From: Ampelocalamus luodianensis
Lineage: Eukaryota; Streptophyta; Magnoliopsida; Poales; Poaceae
Direction of reading: 5' to 3'
Length of the DNA: 64,000 nt
Assembly: GCA_036346255.1 (NCBI GenBank)
Contig: JAYEVH010000172.1
Location: forward strand, 62,001 to 126,000
In this document: positions 35,395-46,895 of the stretch, in pieces
How the letters are laid out: the number at the start of each line of letters is the position of its first letter
How positions within the stretch are numbered: position 1 is the first letter of the stretch
The notes under the pieces: generated by a model
Told to the model about the DNA's origin: nothing
Database searches by the model: none
What the model saw: the letters and a program-made list of their open reading frames with translations, nothing else
Position numbers and translations under genes: made by a program

Positions 35395-36251
35395 TCGTGT
35401 GTTTGTCAGTAAAGTTGTACACCTCTACAAAGTGTAAATCTATTTAAATAGCCGTACTCATGGTTATGAACGTGGTTAGTGCAGTCTTAATGGGTATATT
35501 CTTGGTTTTCACAACAACATTTCTTGTTAGGAGATGAGGGAATGGTTTGTTGAATTATAATTGAGTTGAATGCCACGGCTATGGCTGAAAGTTAAATGTT
35601 GTTCGCAATGAGGAGGGTTTGCGTTGTTGTTGTTATTTATTCAATTACTTACTAGTTATCCTTTAACTATTTAACTACTCTTTAAACTTCCGTTGCAAAA
35701 TACTACTTATTGATACTACAAATAAAATTTGTTTATTGCTGAAAATAACTTGCAGCATAGAGCCTCATCGCTTGTTAGCCTTACATTTATATAAACTTTG
35801 CGATACACTACAAGTCTTGCTGACTACATAATGTACTCAATCTCGTATAAATTATTGTTCAGAGATAGAGGAGGAAACTACACCGGACGACGTCTTTTTC
35901 GCACCTAAAACCGGTGGGTTCGGTGACGAGTCTTTCTAGGACTTGTCTCTAGTCGGTTGCCTGATGGTTTGGATGCATATGCCGCTGGAATTTTGGACTA
36001 ATTACATATATTGCTTCCGCTGTGACTTTTCCTACTTCTGATACTTAAGCTTTTATTTGGCCGGTCGGCCCTTGTGTTGCAAGTACGTAATGTAATCGCT
36101 CAAGTTATGCACCACAATTTGTTTCATTATATATGATATGTATGAATATATGGATGTGATTACTAACGTTGTGGATGTGTGTACTAATCATTAATCATGA
36201 GACTAGTACGATACACGAAAGTTTCGGGTATTCCGCAGCCAGGATCCGACA
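35395..36251 (+). mobile_element. Old gypsy LTR, 3' part
   Basis: The early part (GTACACCTCTACAAAGTGTAAA, then AATAGCCGT) resembles the same region of the complete LTR at about 21855-21900. It closes with GGATCCGACA at 36251. Relatives of its end are at 6600-6874 and 38745-39055. Confidence 0.5.
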
Positions 36252-36708
36252 AGTTCGAACATTCACGTACCGTCGTCCTCCCCGCCAGCCGCTGGGTCCG
36301 CAGCCGGCAGTATCCCTACGGGCTGCCTCGATGCACTGCCTAATTCTACGGTTGTGGGGCTTGGTGAATCAAAACTCTGACCGGAGCACGGATTTGGTGT
36401 GAGAACAGCTGACTTATAGATAACAAAAAGATCAGGCCAATTCTGTTTAGCAAAACCGATACTATAATGAACTCAAATGAAGCACCGATAATATTTTATG
36501 TAGTGATCAATTTCAGTTCAACACATATGACTCTCTCTCCGACGCACACATACACTCTTGGAGCACACTAATTTAATCAAGCCTCTAAAAAAAACAATGG
36601 GAAAATGAGGAGGAAAAAGTAATTAAAAAAATGACCATCGATCTTGAAAGAAGAGTGGTACGTGAACTACTCGCTCATGCAAGCCGCTAGATAGCTCGTT
36701 AATATTAA
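36252..36708. other. 3' flank of the minus-strand LEA-2 gene
   Basis: Probable 3' UTR and downstream region of the gene at 36709-37416. No repeat or further gene was recognised. Confidence 0.35.
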
Positions 36709-37416
36709 TTACCCTGCCTCAATCGCCGGCGCCGGCGCCGGCGAAAACGAGTTCTGTTGGGGGAACTCCCCGTTGGCCGACTTGATGCAGGCCACGTCGT
36801 CGGTGCTGTACAGAGAGCTGTCGTAGAATAAGCGGACGGAGACGGGCCAGCAATAGAGAGTCCTTCTGATGGGCTTGCCCATGCTCTTAGGGGGCACCGA
36901 CGCCGCCGCGTTGGAGGACTTCTTGCCGAGGGAAGCACCCACCGCCGCCGCTTTGGAGGACTTCTTGCTGAGAGAAACACGCACCACTACCGCGACGCGG
37001 AAGCTGTCCTCCTCGAAGTACCGATCCCGGATGTACCTCCGCTGGCGCGGGTTGCTGATCGGCACCAGCTGCGTCACCGTGAGCGTGGTCTGAGCCGACA
37101 CGGAGAAACTGCCCAGCTCGAATTGGACGATGTCCGTCGCGTTCATGTCGAGGACGCCGACGATGATGTTGCTGCAGTCGATGTCGCCGCGGCCGCTGGG
37201 ATTGTTGAAGCGGAAGTTGACCCGAAGAGTGCTTCCATACGCGCTGATGTAGCCGTGGTAGACGGAGAGGCGGATCTCCTGTGGGCGGCGCACGACTATG
37301 ATTACCATGATAACCACTGTGACCGCGACCACGCCCACCACGGTGGCTATCGCGTAGCGCACAGTGGCCAGGCACGGGAATCTCGTGTTCTCGCTGTCGT
37401 CGTCGCTGCCTGACAT
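36709..37416 (-). CDS. LEA-2 / NDR1-HIN1-like membrane protein
   Basis: This single-exon gene encodes 235 residues from ATG at 37416-37414 to TAA at 36711-36709. An acidic N-terminus (MSGSDDDSENTR) precedes one membrane segment (about 21-42) and a basic RR stop. The LEA-2 domain follows (YISAYGSTLRVNFRFNNPSG…, about 55-120), with NATD as a possible glycosylation site. An unusual insert repeats KKSSKAAAVGASLG as KKSSNAAA (about 150-175), matching a DNA duplication at 36905-36975. The tail is proline/alanine-rich. Members of this family are plasma membrane proteins of stress and defence responses; the exact role is unknown. It faces the related gene at 9294-9887 but is too different to be a recent duplicate. 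Confidence 0.87.
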   Translation of the reverse strand: MSGSDDDSENTRFPCLATVRYAIATVVGVVAVTVVIMVIIVVRRPQEIRLSVYHGYISAYGSTLRVNFRFNNPSGRGDIDCSNIIVGVLDMNATDIVQFELGSFSVSAQTTLTVTQLVPISNPRQRRYIRDRYFEEDSFRVAVVVRVSLSKKSSKAAAVGASLGKKSSNAAASVPPKSMGKPIRRTLYCWPVSVRLFYDSSLYSTDDVACIKSANGEFPQQNSFSPAPAPAIEAG

Positions 37417-37497
37417 ATTTACCCCAATATAATCGGATCGATACTACGGAGTATTACATATGTAGAGCTGCGTGCATATTGCATCGACCGATGATCC

Positions 37498-37505
37498 TAT
37501 TTATA
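37498..37505 (-). promoter_or_regulatory. TATA box of minus-strand LEA-2 gene
   Basis: TATAAATA on the minus strand, about 82 bases upstream of the start codon. It is in a suitable position for a leader of roughly 50 bases. Confidence 0.6.
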
Positions 37506-38744
37506 CACGCGAGTCCCCTTCGGCACCGAGGCGAAGACGGCCGACGAGCGCCGGGACTAGTCTTGCAAAATCAACGTGGGTACTTAATTTAACACTCCAC
37601 TAAAGTTAAAACAAATTATTAGTGAGTGAGATCAGCGTCAAGAAAGGAGTAGCTACTATTGTCATAGTAGTGCCCCACCCACTACGGTCGTCGGTAATAC
37701 CTAGTATGGCCTAGAGAATATAAACATTTACATAGGTTAGACATATAGCTACACCTACGAAATGTACCAAAATACGCCTTTACTACCATTGCAAGATAGG
37801 GCCAAGAAGAAAATGTCTTTTCCCCTCTCCTATACATATATGGTCTCAAGAGCTTGTAAAGGACGACTCTTCTCATTCTCTCTCATTCAAGACCCAATAC
37901 ACTCTTCTTATGCCTTCGGATGCTTTCATTACTTGGTCATCTCATGACAAAGGATATTCGCTATCCACTGTCTAGTCTTGTTGCTACGACAACAATATAT
38001 ATCTTACATCAATGCAAGTTTAATTATTACATGCACAGTGTCCACACGCTATAGTTTTTTTTTTAGTTATTGAATAGTGCTTTGCCGCTTTCAGATCCTT
38101 GTGCTAACTCGGCATACAGATTAACAACTTTATTGGACCAAAAGAATGGTAAATCAAGGGAAATAACAGTAAATGTATACTTATAAACGATGGGGGAGAT
38201 AAGCAAATGTAAACTACGTGCATCCTTGGATTATATTCGTGTCTCCAAGAGATTAACGCCCCGGTTTAACAGTGCGCCTTCGTTCGGCTGGACGCGTTAG
38301 CGTTGGTTCAGAACCATCAGGTTGGTCGCCGCGTGTGCGCATGGGCTTTGTCGCTGAGTCGAAAGTGCTAAGAAGAGGGCAGTAATAGCAGGGCACTTTC
38401 CCTATTCCCGTTTCTATCGCCTCCTCACACCGCAACCAATCCAAGGACAAAAAGCCAAAGAACTTGCCCACAGTCCAAACTCAAACACATCAAAGTCTAG
38501 CCATTGAAGCAATCATGGTATCCGTAGCTTAAACGGAGTTAAGTTAGATTTCAATCCTCAGAGATCCAGAGTTACTTTTCTAAGACCAAGCGAATCTTGG
38601 TCTTACAAACATAATCCGGGAGTCCTCGTAGTATGCATAGTATCTGTAGTTCTAGATCAGCCAGGTTCTCTTACTTAAATGGAATTAAATTGGATTTCAA
38701 TTCTGGTGGCCTAGAGTTAGTTTCGTAAGACCGGAAAGGTCTAG
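37506..38744. other. Upstream region and gene-free sequence
   Basis: Upstream of the LEA-2 gene there is no clear repeat. About 38250-38740 has GC-richer, degraded sequence leading into the LTR end that follows. No gene is supported. Confidence 0.35.
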
Positions 38745-39055
38745 GCTTACGAATATTAACCCGGGGGTCCTCACAGTTTGGATGGGCATGCCGTTAGAAT
38801 TTTGAACTCTTATTACATTTTGCTTTTGCTCTTATATTTGCTACCTCTGATGCTTAAGCTTTTATTTGGCCGGTCAGCCTTTGTGATGTAAATATTATAA
38901 TCGCTTAAGTTATGTACCATTTTTACTTTATTTTGTACATATGAATGTATGGATGAGATTACCAATGTTGGAGTTGTGTGTACTAGCCACTGATTATGAG
39001 ACTAGTACGGTACATACGCGAGAGCTTTGGGTATTCAAAGCCCGGATCCGACGAC
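38745..39055 (+). mobile_element. Old gypsy LTR 3' end
   Basis: Related to 6600-6874 and 35925-36251, with the same CTTAAGCTTTTATTTGGCCGG block and closing GGATCCGAC. Only the end is preserved. Confidence 0.5.
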
Positions 39056-39481
39056 ATAAAATATTCTAAAAATTTGCTCATTAATCGAGAAGAAAACATG
39101 TATACTATTTATTTTAGTGGAGCCACATTATAATTGTGTAGATAAGTCATATATAGATATTAGAGTTGTATAACAAATACAATTATAGTGTTAGAAAAAT
39201 AGTTATCAAATGTGTGTCTTTGGAGACCACGTCGATATGCAAATCGACAAGCACGGCTTAGACAAAGTTGCATGTGGATACAGTGGAAAACTGCAAATAT
39301 CGAAAACAACACCTTTAATTTTTGGTGACCGAAGGAAGTAATAATTAATGCGAGATCGATCAAGTATATATGCTAGTTGGCTTAAATTAACAAGAGTGTT
39401 GATCGATTAGTGCGTGGCAAACAAGCAAAGCTAGCAACCGCGCGCTTTGGTTCGCCTGCTTTCTCGGAGCGAGCGAAATTA

Positions 39482-39939
39482 GAGCATCTACAACAGTTTA
39501 TATCAGCTATTATTAAGAGGTTGCTATATTAGTATTTTGGTGGTGTGAATGAGAGAAAGTGAGGAGAAAAGATGAGGTTGTTTCTAAATGAAGAAACTAT
39601 CAAATTGTTAATACCAAAACAAAAGAAACAACCAAATAGTCTATTGGAAACTTACTTGTTACCTAAAAACACGTTTATGGGTCCCACTGTCTTAAAGCAA
39701 AATATCCACCTGATCATTTGTACAGTTCGACTTTATTATTGATATGATAAGTGAGCTAAAACATGTAGGCCATAAAGTTGTACTTCATTATTGATTATTA
39801 AGAATTATGCATATTTGTAGTAATTAAAATGTCAGACACAAGCTCAAAAAACAATCTGTTAGAAGACTTGTTTCTTTTTATTAAATTAAGTATTTTCTCT
39901 TCTCTTAATAACAAACTAAAAAACAATCCATAGATGCTC
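39482..39939. mobile_element. MITE family GAGCATCTACAACAG, TTA duplication
   Basis: Begins GAGCATCTACAACAG and ends GATGCTC, flanked by TTA at 39479-39481 and 39940-39942. It is a shorter relative of 8116-8834. The duplicated segment at 50195-50295 lacks it. Confidence 0.82.
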
Positions 39940-39942
39940 TTA

Positions 39943-40301
39943 GGTCAGTCTCAATGGAGGTTTTATGGGGGTATCATGCACATTTATTAGGGTGCCATAT
40001 CAGCAAAAAGAAAATCTTTGCATGAAACTAGGAGGAGAGAGAAGGAGAAAGTTTCATGGGGATGAAACTTATCAGCGTTGTTTCCAAAACGTTGATTGTA
40101 ATCGTGTGAAACTCCCATTGAGGACTCAATTCGTTTCATCACAGCACCATACTAAAATGTGATTGGGGCAGATGAGACCCACGAATACTAAAATAAGCTA
40201 TGAAACCGTGCAATGAAACTTACATTGAGAGAGAGTCCTGTTTCATATCAAAGTTTCACGTGTTGGAAACTGGGAGATAAAACTTGGCATTGAGACTGGC
40301 C
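39943..40301. mobile_element. Tourist-like MITE GGTCAGTCTCAATG, TTA duplication
   Basis: The left end GGTCAGTCTCAATG pairs with the right end CATTGAGACTGGCC. TTA lies at 39940-39942, shared with the preceding MITE, and at 40302-40304. Confidence 0.85.
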
Positions 40302-40527
40302 TTAGGGCTCGGCAAAAGGAAGCACGATCCATGCACGCGACGCATTGCTCTCTCTGAGCTTTCTGCACGGGCAGAATGAGTTGTAACGACCTAGAATGTG
40401 GCTGCGCGATCGAGGCCATGCACATAACTTTGCTTTTTCTTAGGGGCGCAAAACGCACATTCCCAACGACAACGGTACTGGCGCCGGCCCTGCGAATCTG
40501 CTAAAGAAAAGATTACTACCTAGCAAA

Positions 40528-41874
40528 GTTTACGGGCGAACGCTTTATGAAACCCTTAGTGGTACTTCAGTAGATTTATTCTTTCTGATTCCTGAATGCT
40601 CCACACTAGCTGCACGGATGTACTGCATGCTGCATGCTTACCTTATACTCAGTGGTCAGTGCACATGACAGAATGCCGACTACTACTGATCTATGGCGCT
40701 AAACCTTGTGGAGGTCAACTTTCCTGCATCTTCTTTACCTTTGTGCTCATGGAGTCACTAGCAATAGTTTCATAGTGGTGGCTATCCTCATTGTGCGAGC
40801 AGACAGCTGTTATTTGATTTTTAATTAGGAAGAAAGTAGTACATGGGCTAATCATGGCAGGTGAATAGAAATCAAACGAGAATAACAACACACACTGAGG
40901 TCTGTACATCTTGAGAAAAATCCAAACAGACATTTTGCGATAAACCAATCGTCCTGGTCTAGGCTTGGTTCAACTGTAGATCTGTTTTCGGATTGCACAA
41001 AATGAACTCGTTTGATGGGAAAAAAGATCTTCAATTATATCTTTATGCAGTTATACATAACTAAGCCATTTTTAAAAATAAAAGATAGCTTCTTTGGATG
41101 TTCAATCTTGACAATTTTATTGTCTATTTATTGGGGAAAAAACGAAGACACCACCCGTTCTACTAGCATACTTCTTCAGTGCTATTGATTCTTTAAAAAA
41201 AGAAAATAAATCATATCATGTGTGTACAGCCCAATCCATTTTATTTGCGCCATTTACAATTTAGCTACCTTTTTTTTAATAGGCTGTGTCTGTGAAGGTA
41301 CAGAAAGGAGCATGCATACGGACTACATTATGAAGGTAAAAAAAAAAAAAAGAACGCTTTGATCGAACACAAAAAAAAAAAAACAGTTATGTCATGCACA
41401 GATTGATTGAAGAACACTTAGTTGTTTTGGGAATAACTTGCACGGTTAAATGCTTTCATAATACACTGCTGTGAACTTCTCTTTCATCAGATTCTTATGT
41501 AAGTATTGGTTTTATACAGATGTGCCAGATTTCAATAGCTTACCAAATGATTGAGATATCTTCTGATAGTTGTTCCCTTGTTTCTTGTGCGACCTATTTT
41601 TATTCTACAGCCAGTTAAGTTGCCAGATTCTGTATACAATGCTATTTCTATAGCAATCCGACTTTCGACGATTAGTCGTGAAATACTTTTCCGGGTTCTG
41701 ACCATTTGTCGCTTCACAATGTCAGATGGTGTTCAGGTCTTGCCGTATGCACCATGTGCGCCATCATCGATTTAGTGTTGGATCAAGCTCACAGTTCATT
41801 TGTTTTGTCTCAGCTGGGTCACCTACAGTAGGTGACCGAAAACAGGATATTTAGTTTCAGTAAATTGATATTTA
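40528..41874. other. Gene-free stretch
   Basis: No gene is supported. Two A-rich runs (about 41339-41351 and 41370-41382) could be tails of retroposed sequence, but no SINE body was recognised. Confidence 0.35.
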
Positions 41875-42454
41875 GGCCCTGTTTGGTATGACTCCAACTC
41901 CTACTTCATAGTTGGAGTGGGTGGAGCTGTGCCAAACGGGGTTGCTCCACAATTTTTTTGGAGTTGAAGCAACCAGGAGCGGAGCAGTCTGCAGTACAAT
42001 TTTTGAGAGCAACCTTCCACCAGCTCCCCGCAAGGAGCAGCACCTCCCTTATCAAGATGCCCTTAAAGTTTAGGGGTAATTACCCACCTTTGCCACTCCA
42101 CAAAACCCCCTCAGCCGCACCTCTCGCCCGTCTCTCGCTCGAGCGACGCTGCCCCCCCTCTGCTCTTCCTCCTTCCACCTCCCGAGCCGCCGAGCTCTCT
42201 CCTCCTCCTCCTCCCGGCGACAACCTCTCCCAGCGGCGACACCTCGCCCCAGATCCCTCGCCGCCGTAACCCTCACCGCCGACTGACCCTCAGATCCCCT
42301 CGCCGCCAGAACCCCTCATCGCCTCCCCCGGCGGCCGAAGCTCCCTCCTCGATTGCTCTCCTTCATCCCGACGCCGACTGACCCTTCCCACTCGCATCCG
42401 TTCGCATCCCCCCACCCGTTCGCAGCCCCTTCGCATCCCCACCCCTTCGCAGAG

Positions 42455-42571
42455 ATGGCCAGGGCGGCGGCTCCCAAGTCCCTCGCGGCGACTCCTCCCC
42501 CGGCGCACCCGGCCTCAGCTTCCCCCTTCCCGGTGCACCCAGCCCCGGCACCCCCTGACCACGCAGCTTGA
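42455..42571 (+). CDS. Short proline/alanine-rich frame in TIR element
   Basis: A 38-residue frame (MARAAAPKSLAATPPP…) follows a CT-rich leader and is directly followed by a splice donor-like GGTGAGC. It could be a first coding exon of a captured gene or merely a GC-rich leader frame. No domain or partner exon was identified. Confidence 0.25.
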   Translation: MARAAAPKSLAATPPPAHPASASPFPVHPAPAPPDHAA

Positions 42572-43141
42572 AGGTGAGCCCCCATGGCGATTTGCCTCTG
42601 CCCCATTCGATTTGTGTTGATCTGTTGGGATTTGTAAACATGGCCAAAAATCCTTAACATATGAATGCAGTTGTTCATCTAGCATGTAGATGTTAGTCTG
42701 TCTGGCCATATTAGTTTTGTGCTAGATATTAGTAAATTGAATGCAGCAGAAAGGTTAAGTTGGAACCAGTATCAAGTTAGACAAAGTACTCAACAATTGG
42801 CTCTAAGAAGCAAATCGAAAAGTCAGCCCAGTGGCTGTTTTCATGCCAAATGCTAAGAAGCAATGATTCATGTTCTAAAAAAGCATATCCAATTAGACTA
42901 CTTAGAAGGTAAAAGTGAATGGGTAAATCTGATTTTACTAGGAACTGGAAGCGCATCTCAACTTGAGAAGTTCTATTCTCATGGACAGAAAAGTTCTTTT
43001 CCTGAATGGATATGGATGCTCTTGCAAATAGAGTGAAGTGCATACAAATAATAATTTCAAAGCACTTGGGAATGTACACGAATCTTTAACAAGAATCGTA
43101 TTGGAAGGAATGGTGTAATATTTCAGACAACTAAAAGCAGA

Positions 43142-43218
43142 ATTGAATATCTTACGTTTCCTTGCGATAACCTTTGAACCAATTGAATATCTTACGTTTC
43201 CCTTGCGATAACCTTTCA
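43142..43218. repeat. Tandem duplication of about 38 bases
   Basis: The block with GAATATCTTACGTTTCC and GCGATAACCTTT occurs twice in tandem, differing by one C in the C-run. Confidence 0.8.
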
Positions 43219-44957
43219 AAGTCACAAATTATAATGTAAACATTTCCTAGTTCCTCCTTAGAAATTAGGCATTGCCAGTTTATCCATAGTTTCAAGTCTA
43301 CTCTTGATAGGATTGGCACTTGTAAAATAGAATCCTCTTGAACTGGTATATATTGGGAGTCTAAAATCTATAGTTCTGACATGTGTCTATTTTCTCCTTG
43401 TCTATCTACATTCTCTGGAATGTAAAGTTCTGTTGTCATCACGAACTTGATTGGCAGAGCACAAGATACATCTGTTGTAATGATATTCTTCACATTGTAG
43501 GTTTTGGTTGATCACGCCGACTACCTCAAGGAACCCCACTGAAGATGAGAAGGCCCAGATGCTGTGCTAGGAGGCAAACCTTATGTAGTAATAGAGGATG
43601 GGCGCCGGTGACAAGGAGGTTGACACAGGTAGCAGCTGAAGATGGATCGTGCTGATCAGAATATGTGAAGACCTACGTCTGAAAGTCTATGTCAAGTTTT
43701 CTTGCTGGTTGTTGGGGTCGGTTGAAATCTTTCTACCTATGCCTGCCATTCTAGTCTCAAGAATTCGTGAAAAACAGTTTGTTGTCGTAAGTCTTAGATT
43801 TAAATATTTCAATATGCAATTACTTGTGGCAGCAGAACAAGTTACCTGATAATGGTTTTAAAGAGATCAATGGATTTCCTTGTAATGTTACTAACAAGCT
43901 CATCATCGAGTTTAAAGTTCCTGCCAAAACTTCTGTTTTGCTCATCCAACTTCTGCTCTACAATCTGTTCCGAGAAGACAAGCACTCGAAGATGCATCAA
44001 AACATGTTTTGAGTGTTGTGTGCTAGCTTCGTGCGAAAAACACCCAAACTTCACAAGTGCACCTGATTGTTTAAATATGTATTTTTTTCTTTGATGAATA
44101 CAACTCTACAATTATACCTGTTGTGATTTTGTTGGAGATGCTGGAGAGCTTGTTTGGGTTAGTGCTTTACGGTTATATATCATTGTAACCCTTGTCAGTG
44201 CCGTCTATTGTGATAATATGACCTCTCATTGATTTTCTATCGAAGACATGTGTTAGTCTTTGTTATGGACTTTTGTTATGAAACTCATCGAATTGGAACC
44301 TTTGTTATTTCCTTCATATGTTTGAGTTTATGGACTGAGAACCCTGTCTCAACTAGTTTATATTTATGCAATTAGATGTTAATCTTGGTGTTAACTCAGT
44401 TTCCAAAGGTATTTCCTATTCTCTCAAATACATGAATTATTTTTTGAACCTCACATGCACATGCATGATTCTCTCTCGCCTAAGCAGCATGAATCTTGTA
44501 GCACAACAGATGACCATGATAACACTTGTAGCTTAACATTTCCGGTTAACTCATTGACAATCACCCGGCTAGGGCTGTACAATACAGCTTTCTTCAATTT
44601 GTGTCAACCCATTCGGATGGATGCATCAGTTGGGACAATAGTTTACACATGCACCTGCACAACTCATGTACACCTCATGCCGATGACCGGTAGTTTGATC
44701 CAACGGCTTTGCAAATCTGCTGTTAATCTTGGTGTTAGTCACCCAAATACCATATAAACATAAAAAATCTGAGAAATATACAAGTCACAAAACTAAGGTT
44801 AATTTAGCCCTTTACATGAATCATTCTCATTCATGGAGTGGGAGTTAGCTTCCTAACCAAACACCAACTCAGATCGCTCTAACTTCTCGGGAGTGGATCC
44901 AAGAGTGAAGTGGAGTTGAGCTGCAAAAACATGGAGCGGAGCCATACCAAACAGGCC

Positions 44958-45840
44958 TTTACTTCCGTGATTTCGTTTGGGATTTTCTTTAGGTCTCCTT
45001 TTTTCCTTGTGAAGAGCATCTTTTAGTTCTCGATTTTTCCTATTTCCTTTTTGTGCCTTTTATCTCTATTTCCTTTTTGTGCCTTTTATCTTACAATCTG
45101 AAATCCTCTAATGTATATGCACAGTTTACATACATGTTGTTATGTATAGTATATGACAGCCTGTATCTTTTATTCTTGTTATTTTCTTATACAATATTAT
45201 TAGTCTATACATCTGCCTAGATGTCATAACATTTCTTTTCTTATCAATGAACAGCATATTTTCATTAAGCAAAAATAAGCATTGTCTGCCCCGATTGAAC
45301 TCCTCTACTTACTCATATGCTTCTGAGTCATTTTCTCTGCGTTTCACCGTGAATGATAGCCATAAGCTACTGCTATATTGTTCTATTAGATTATACAAAC
45401 TATGTACTACCTACAAATATATGTCGGTACTTGTATATATCCTATACCATGCTGCTACATATTATCTTGCTGATATTCTGTTTTATCAATTATTAGTAGT
45501 AATCGCTCTCCTATAAAATATTAGCTTAATACATGCTTTCTCGGTTAGTAGTAGTACTTGGTTTGTTATAGCATGTTTAGCATAGCCTCACATATTAATA
45601 GTACAAAAAAAACTCCAGTTTAGTCCTGAGAATGTTTTGCAGGTAAGTCCACAAAAAATGAGAGTTCTTTCATCAATGAACCTTCAATTCACTCATTTAC
45701 CCATTCCGTTTGACAGTCAAGATAATCTTTGAAAGATTGCTTGTCATCAAAAAAATGTACAAAGATGTCGCTTTAGAGAGTATTTATAGCTACATTTCGC
45801 GTTTAGTAGCACCGTACTATTAAAAATAGGCTATACAATA
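44958..45840. other. Gene-free AT-rich stretch
   Basis: A 26-base direct tandem repeat (TATTTCCTTTTTGTGCC…) lies at 45041-45092. No gene is supported. The CAATA at 45836-45840 is the left copy of the target duplication of the LTR that follows. Confidence 0.4.
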
Positions 45841-46009
45841 TGTAACATCCCAAATTTTCAGGAGTTTTGGAAGTTTTCAAAATTAAAATAACCATTTGGT
45901 TTTGTTGAATTGCTAAAGCTTATCATGGAGATTTTGAAAATTGAGAGCGATTTAATATGAATGAATCCAACTTATATTAATTCGAAATTGGTTTGTTTTG
46001 AGTTTGTTG

Positions 46010-46115
46010 GAGCCCTTTGGTTTCGACCTCCCCTTTGGTTTCGACCACCTCTTTGGTTTCAATCACCCTTTGGTTTCGACTAGCCCTCTCGGTTTGACCA
46101 CCCTCTTGGTTACAA
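46010..46115 (+). repeat. Tandem CCCTTTGGTTTCGACCA repeats in solo LTR
   Basis: About five imperfect units of 18-20 bases. Confidence 0.7.
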
Positions 46116-46183
46116 CCACCCTCGGTCATGACCACCCCCGCGTTTGGCCACCCGCCACCTTCTCTTTCCTCTCTTTTCCGCAG

Positions 46184-46275
46184 CAGCGTGGACATTAAAT
46201 GTTGTTGTTTCCGCAGTGGCGTGGGCATTAAATGTTGTTGCTTCCACAGCGGCATGGGCATTAAATGTTGTTGTC
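46184..46275 (+). repeat. Tandem 33-base repeats in solo LTR
   Basis: Three units of the type GCGTGGGCATTAAATGTTGT lie just upstream of the probable TATA region (TATAAATA near 46347). Confidence 0.75.
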
Positions 46276-46729
46276 TTCGGTCCGTCGCGTTTCTCCTCTC
46301 CTTTTTTCACACCAATCCATCTTGTCGTCTGGTCCCCCTCCTTCCTTTATAAATAGAGCATCAGGGAGCCTTTGCCCTCTTGTTTTCCCCTCAACTCTCT
46401 TTCTCTTACCCCATTTCGCAGTGCTTCAAGTTTCGCAACCGCCGACTGGAGTTCGCACCGTCGCCTCTCGTTGCCGCCGCTAGAGCTTCTCCGACGACGT
46501 GGTCTTTGCCGTTGGCTTCGCAAGATCGCGACCTACCCGGAGTGCCCTCGCCATCTTCAACCTACCGACCACCGAAGAGTCCGCTGGAGCCAGCGCCAAG
46601 TTCAACATCCTCACCGTCGAAGAGTTCGCTGGAGTCCGCGTCGTCTCTGACCGCCGCTCGCCGTCCTTCCCTAGCCTCCTACTCAGGTCTCTCTCTTTGT
46701 CTTAGTGAGTTTTCCCGGTGCCCTGTTCT

Positions 46730-46895
46730 CTCGTATTCCCTCTTACGACAAAGTTGTGTTGTCGTATTCCTCTTACGACCACGTTAAGTTATCGTATTCC
46801 TCTTACGACCAAGTTGAATAGTCGTATTCCTTCTTACGACCACGTTGAGTAGTCGTATCCCCACTTACGACCACGTTGAGTAGTTGTATCCTATC
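46730..46895 (+). repeat. Tandem CGTATTCCTCTTACGACC repeats in solo LTR
   Basis: About five units of 32-34 bases, each with a small CGTA…TACG inverted repeat. Confidence 0.8.

Larger units (their letters stand above)
39053..40527 (+). repeat. Duplicated DUF4220 upstream segment (copy A)
   Basis: Collinear with 49770-50447 apart from indels and two MITEs (39482-39939 and 39943-40301). It shares blocks such as ATAAAATATTCTAAAAATTT, GCGCGCTTTGGTTCG and AAAGATTACTACCTAGCAAAG. Copy B leads into the DUF4220 gene; copy A does not. Confidence 0.85.
41875..44957 (+). mobile_element. 3.1 kb TIR element with gene-like interior
   Basis: The left end GGCCCTGTTTGGTATGACTCC and the right end, whose inverse begins GGCCTGTTTGGTATGGCTCC, are inverted repeats. 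TTA precedes the left end, and TTTA follows the right. It is non-autonomous: no transposase was recognised. The interior has a CT/GC-rich leader (42110-42450), a short open frame, possible introns and AT-rich sequence, like a captured promoter and first exons. Superfamily is PIF/Harbinger or hAT-like, undecided. Confidence 0.65.

Noticed and set aside
41551..41775. Hydrophobic 74-residue frame
   Set aside because: It is short, with no family similarity, no leader or partner exons, and AT-rich surroundings; probably chance.
46372..46787. Overlapping frames in a GC-rich block
   Set aside because: They sit in the leader part of the solo LTR, which is CT/GC-rich like the other gypsy LTR leaders here.
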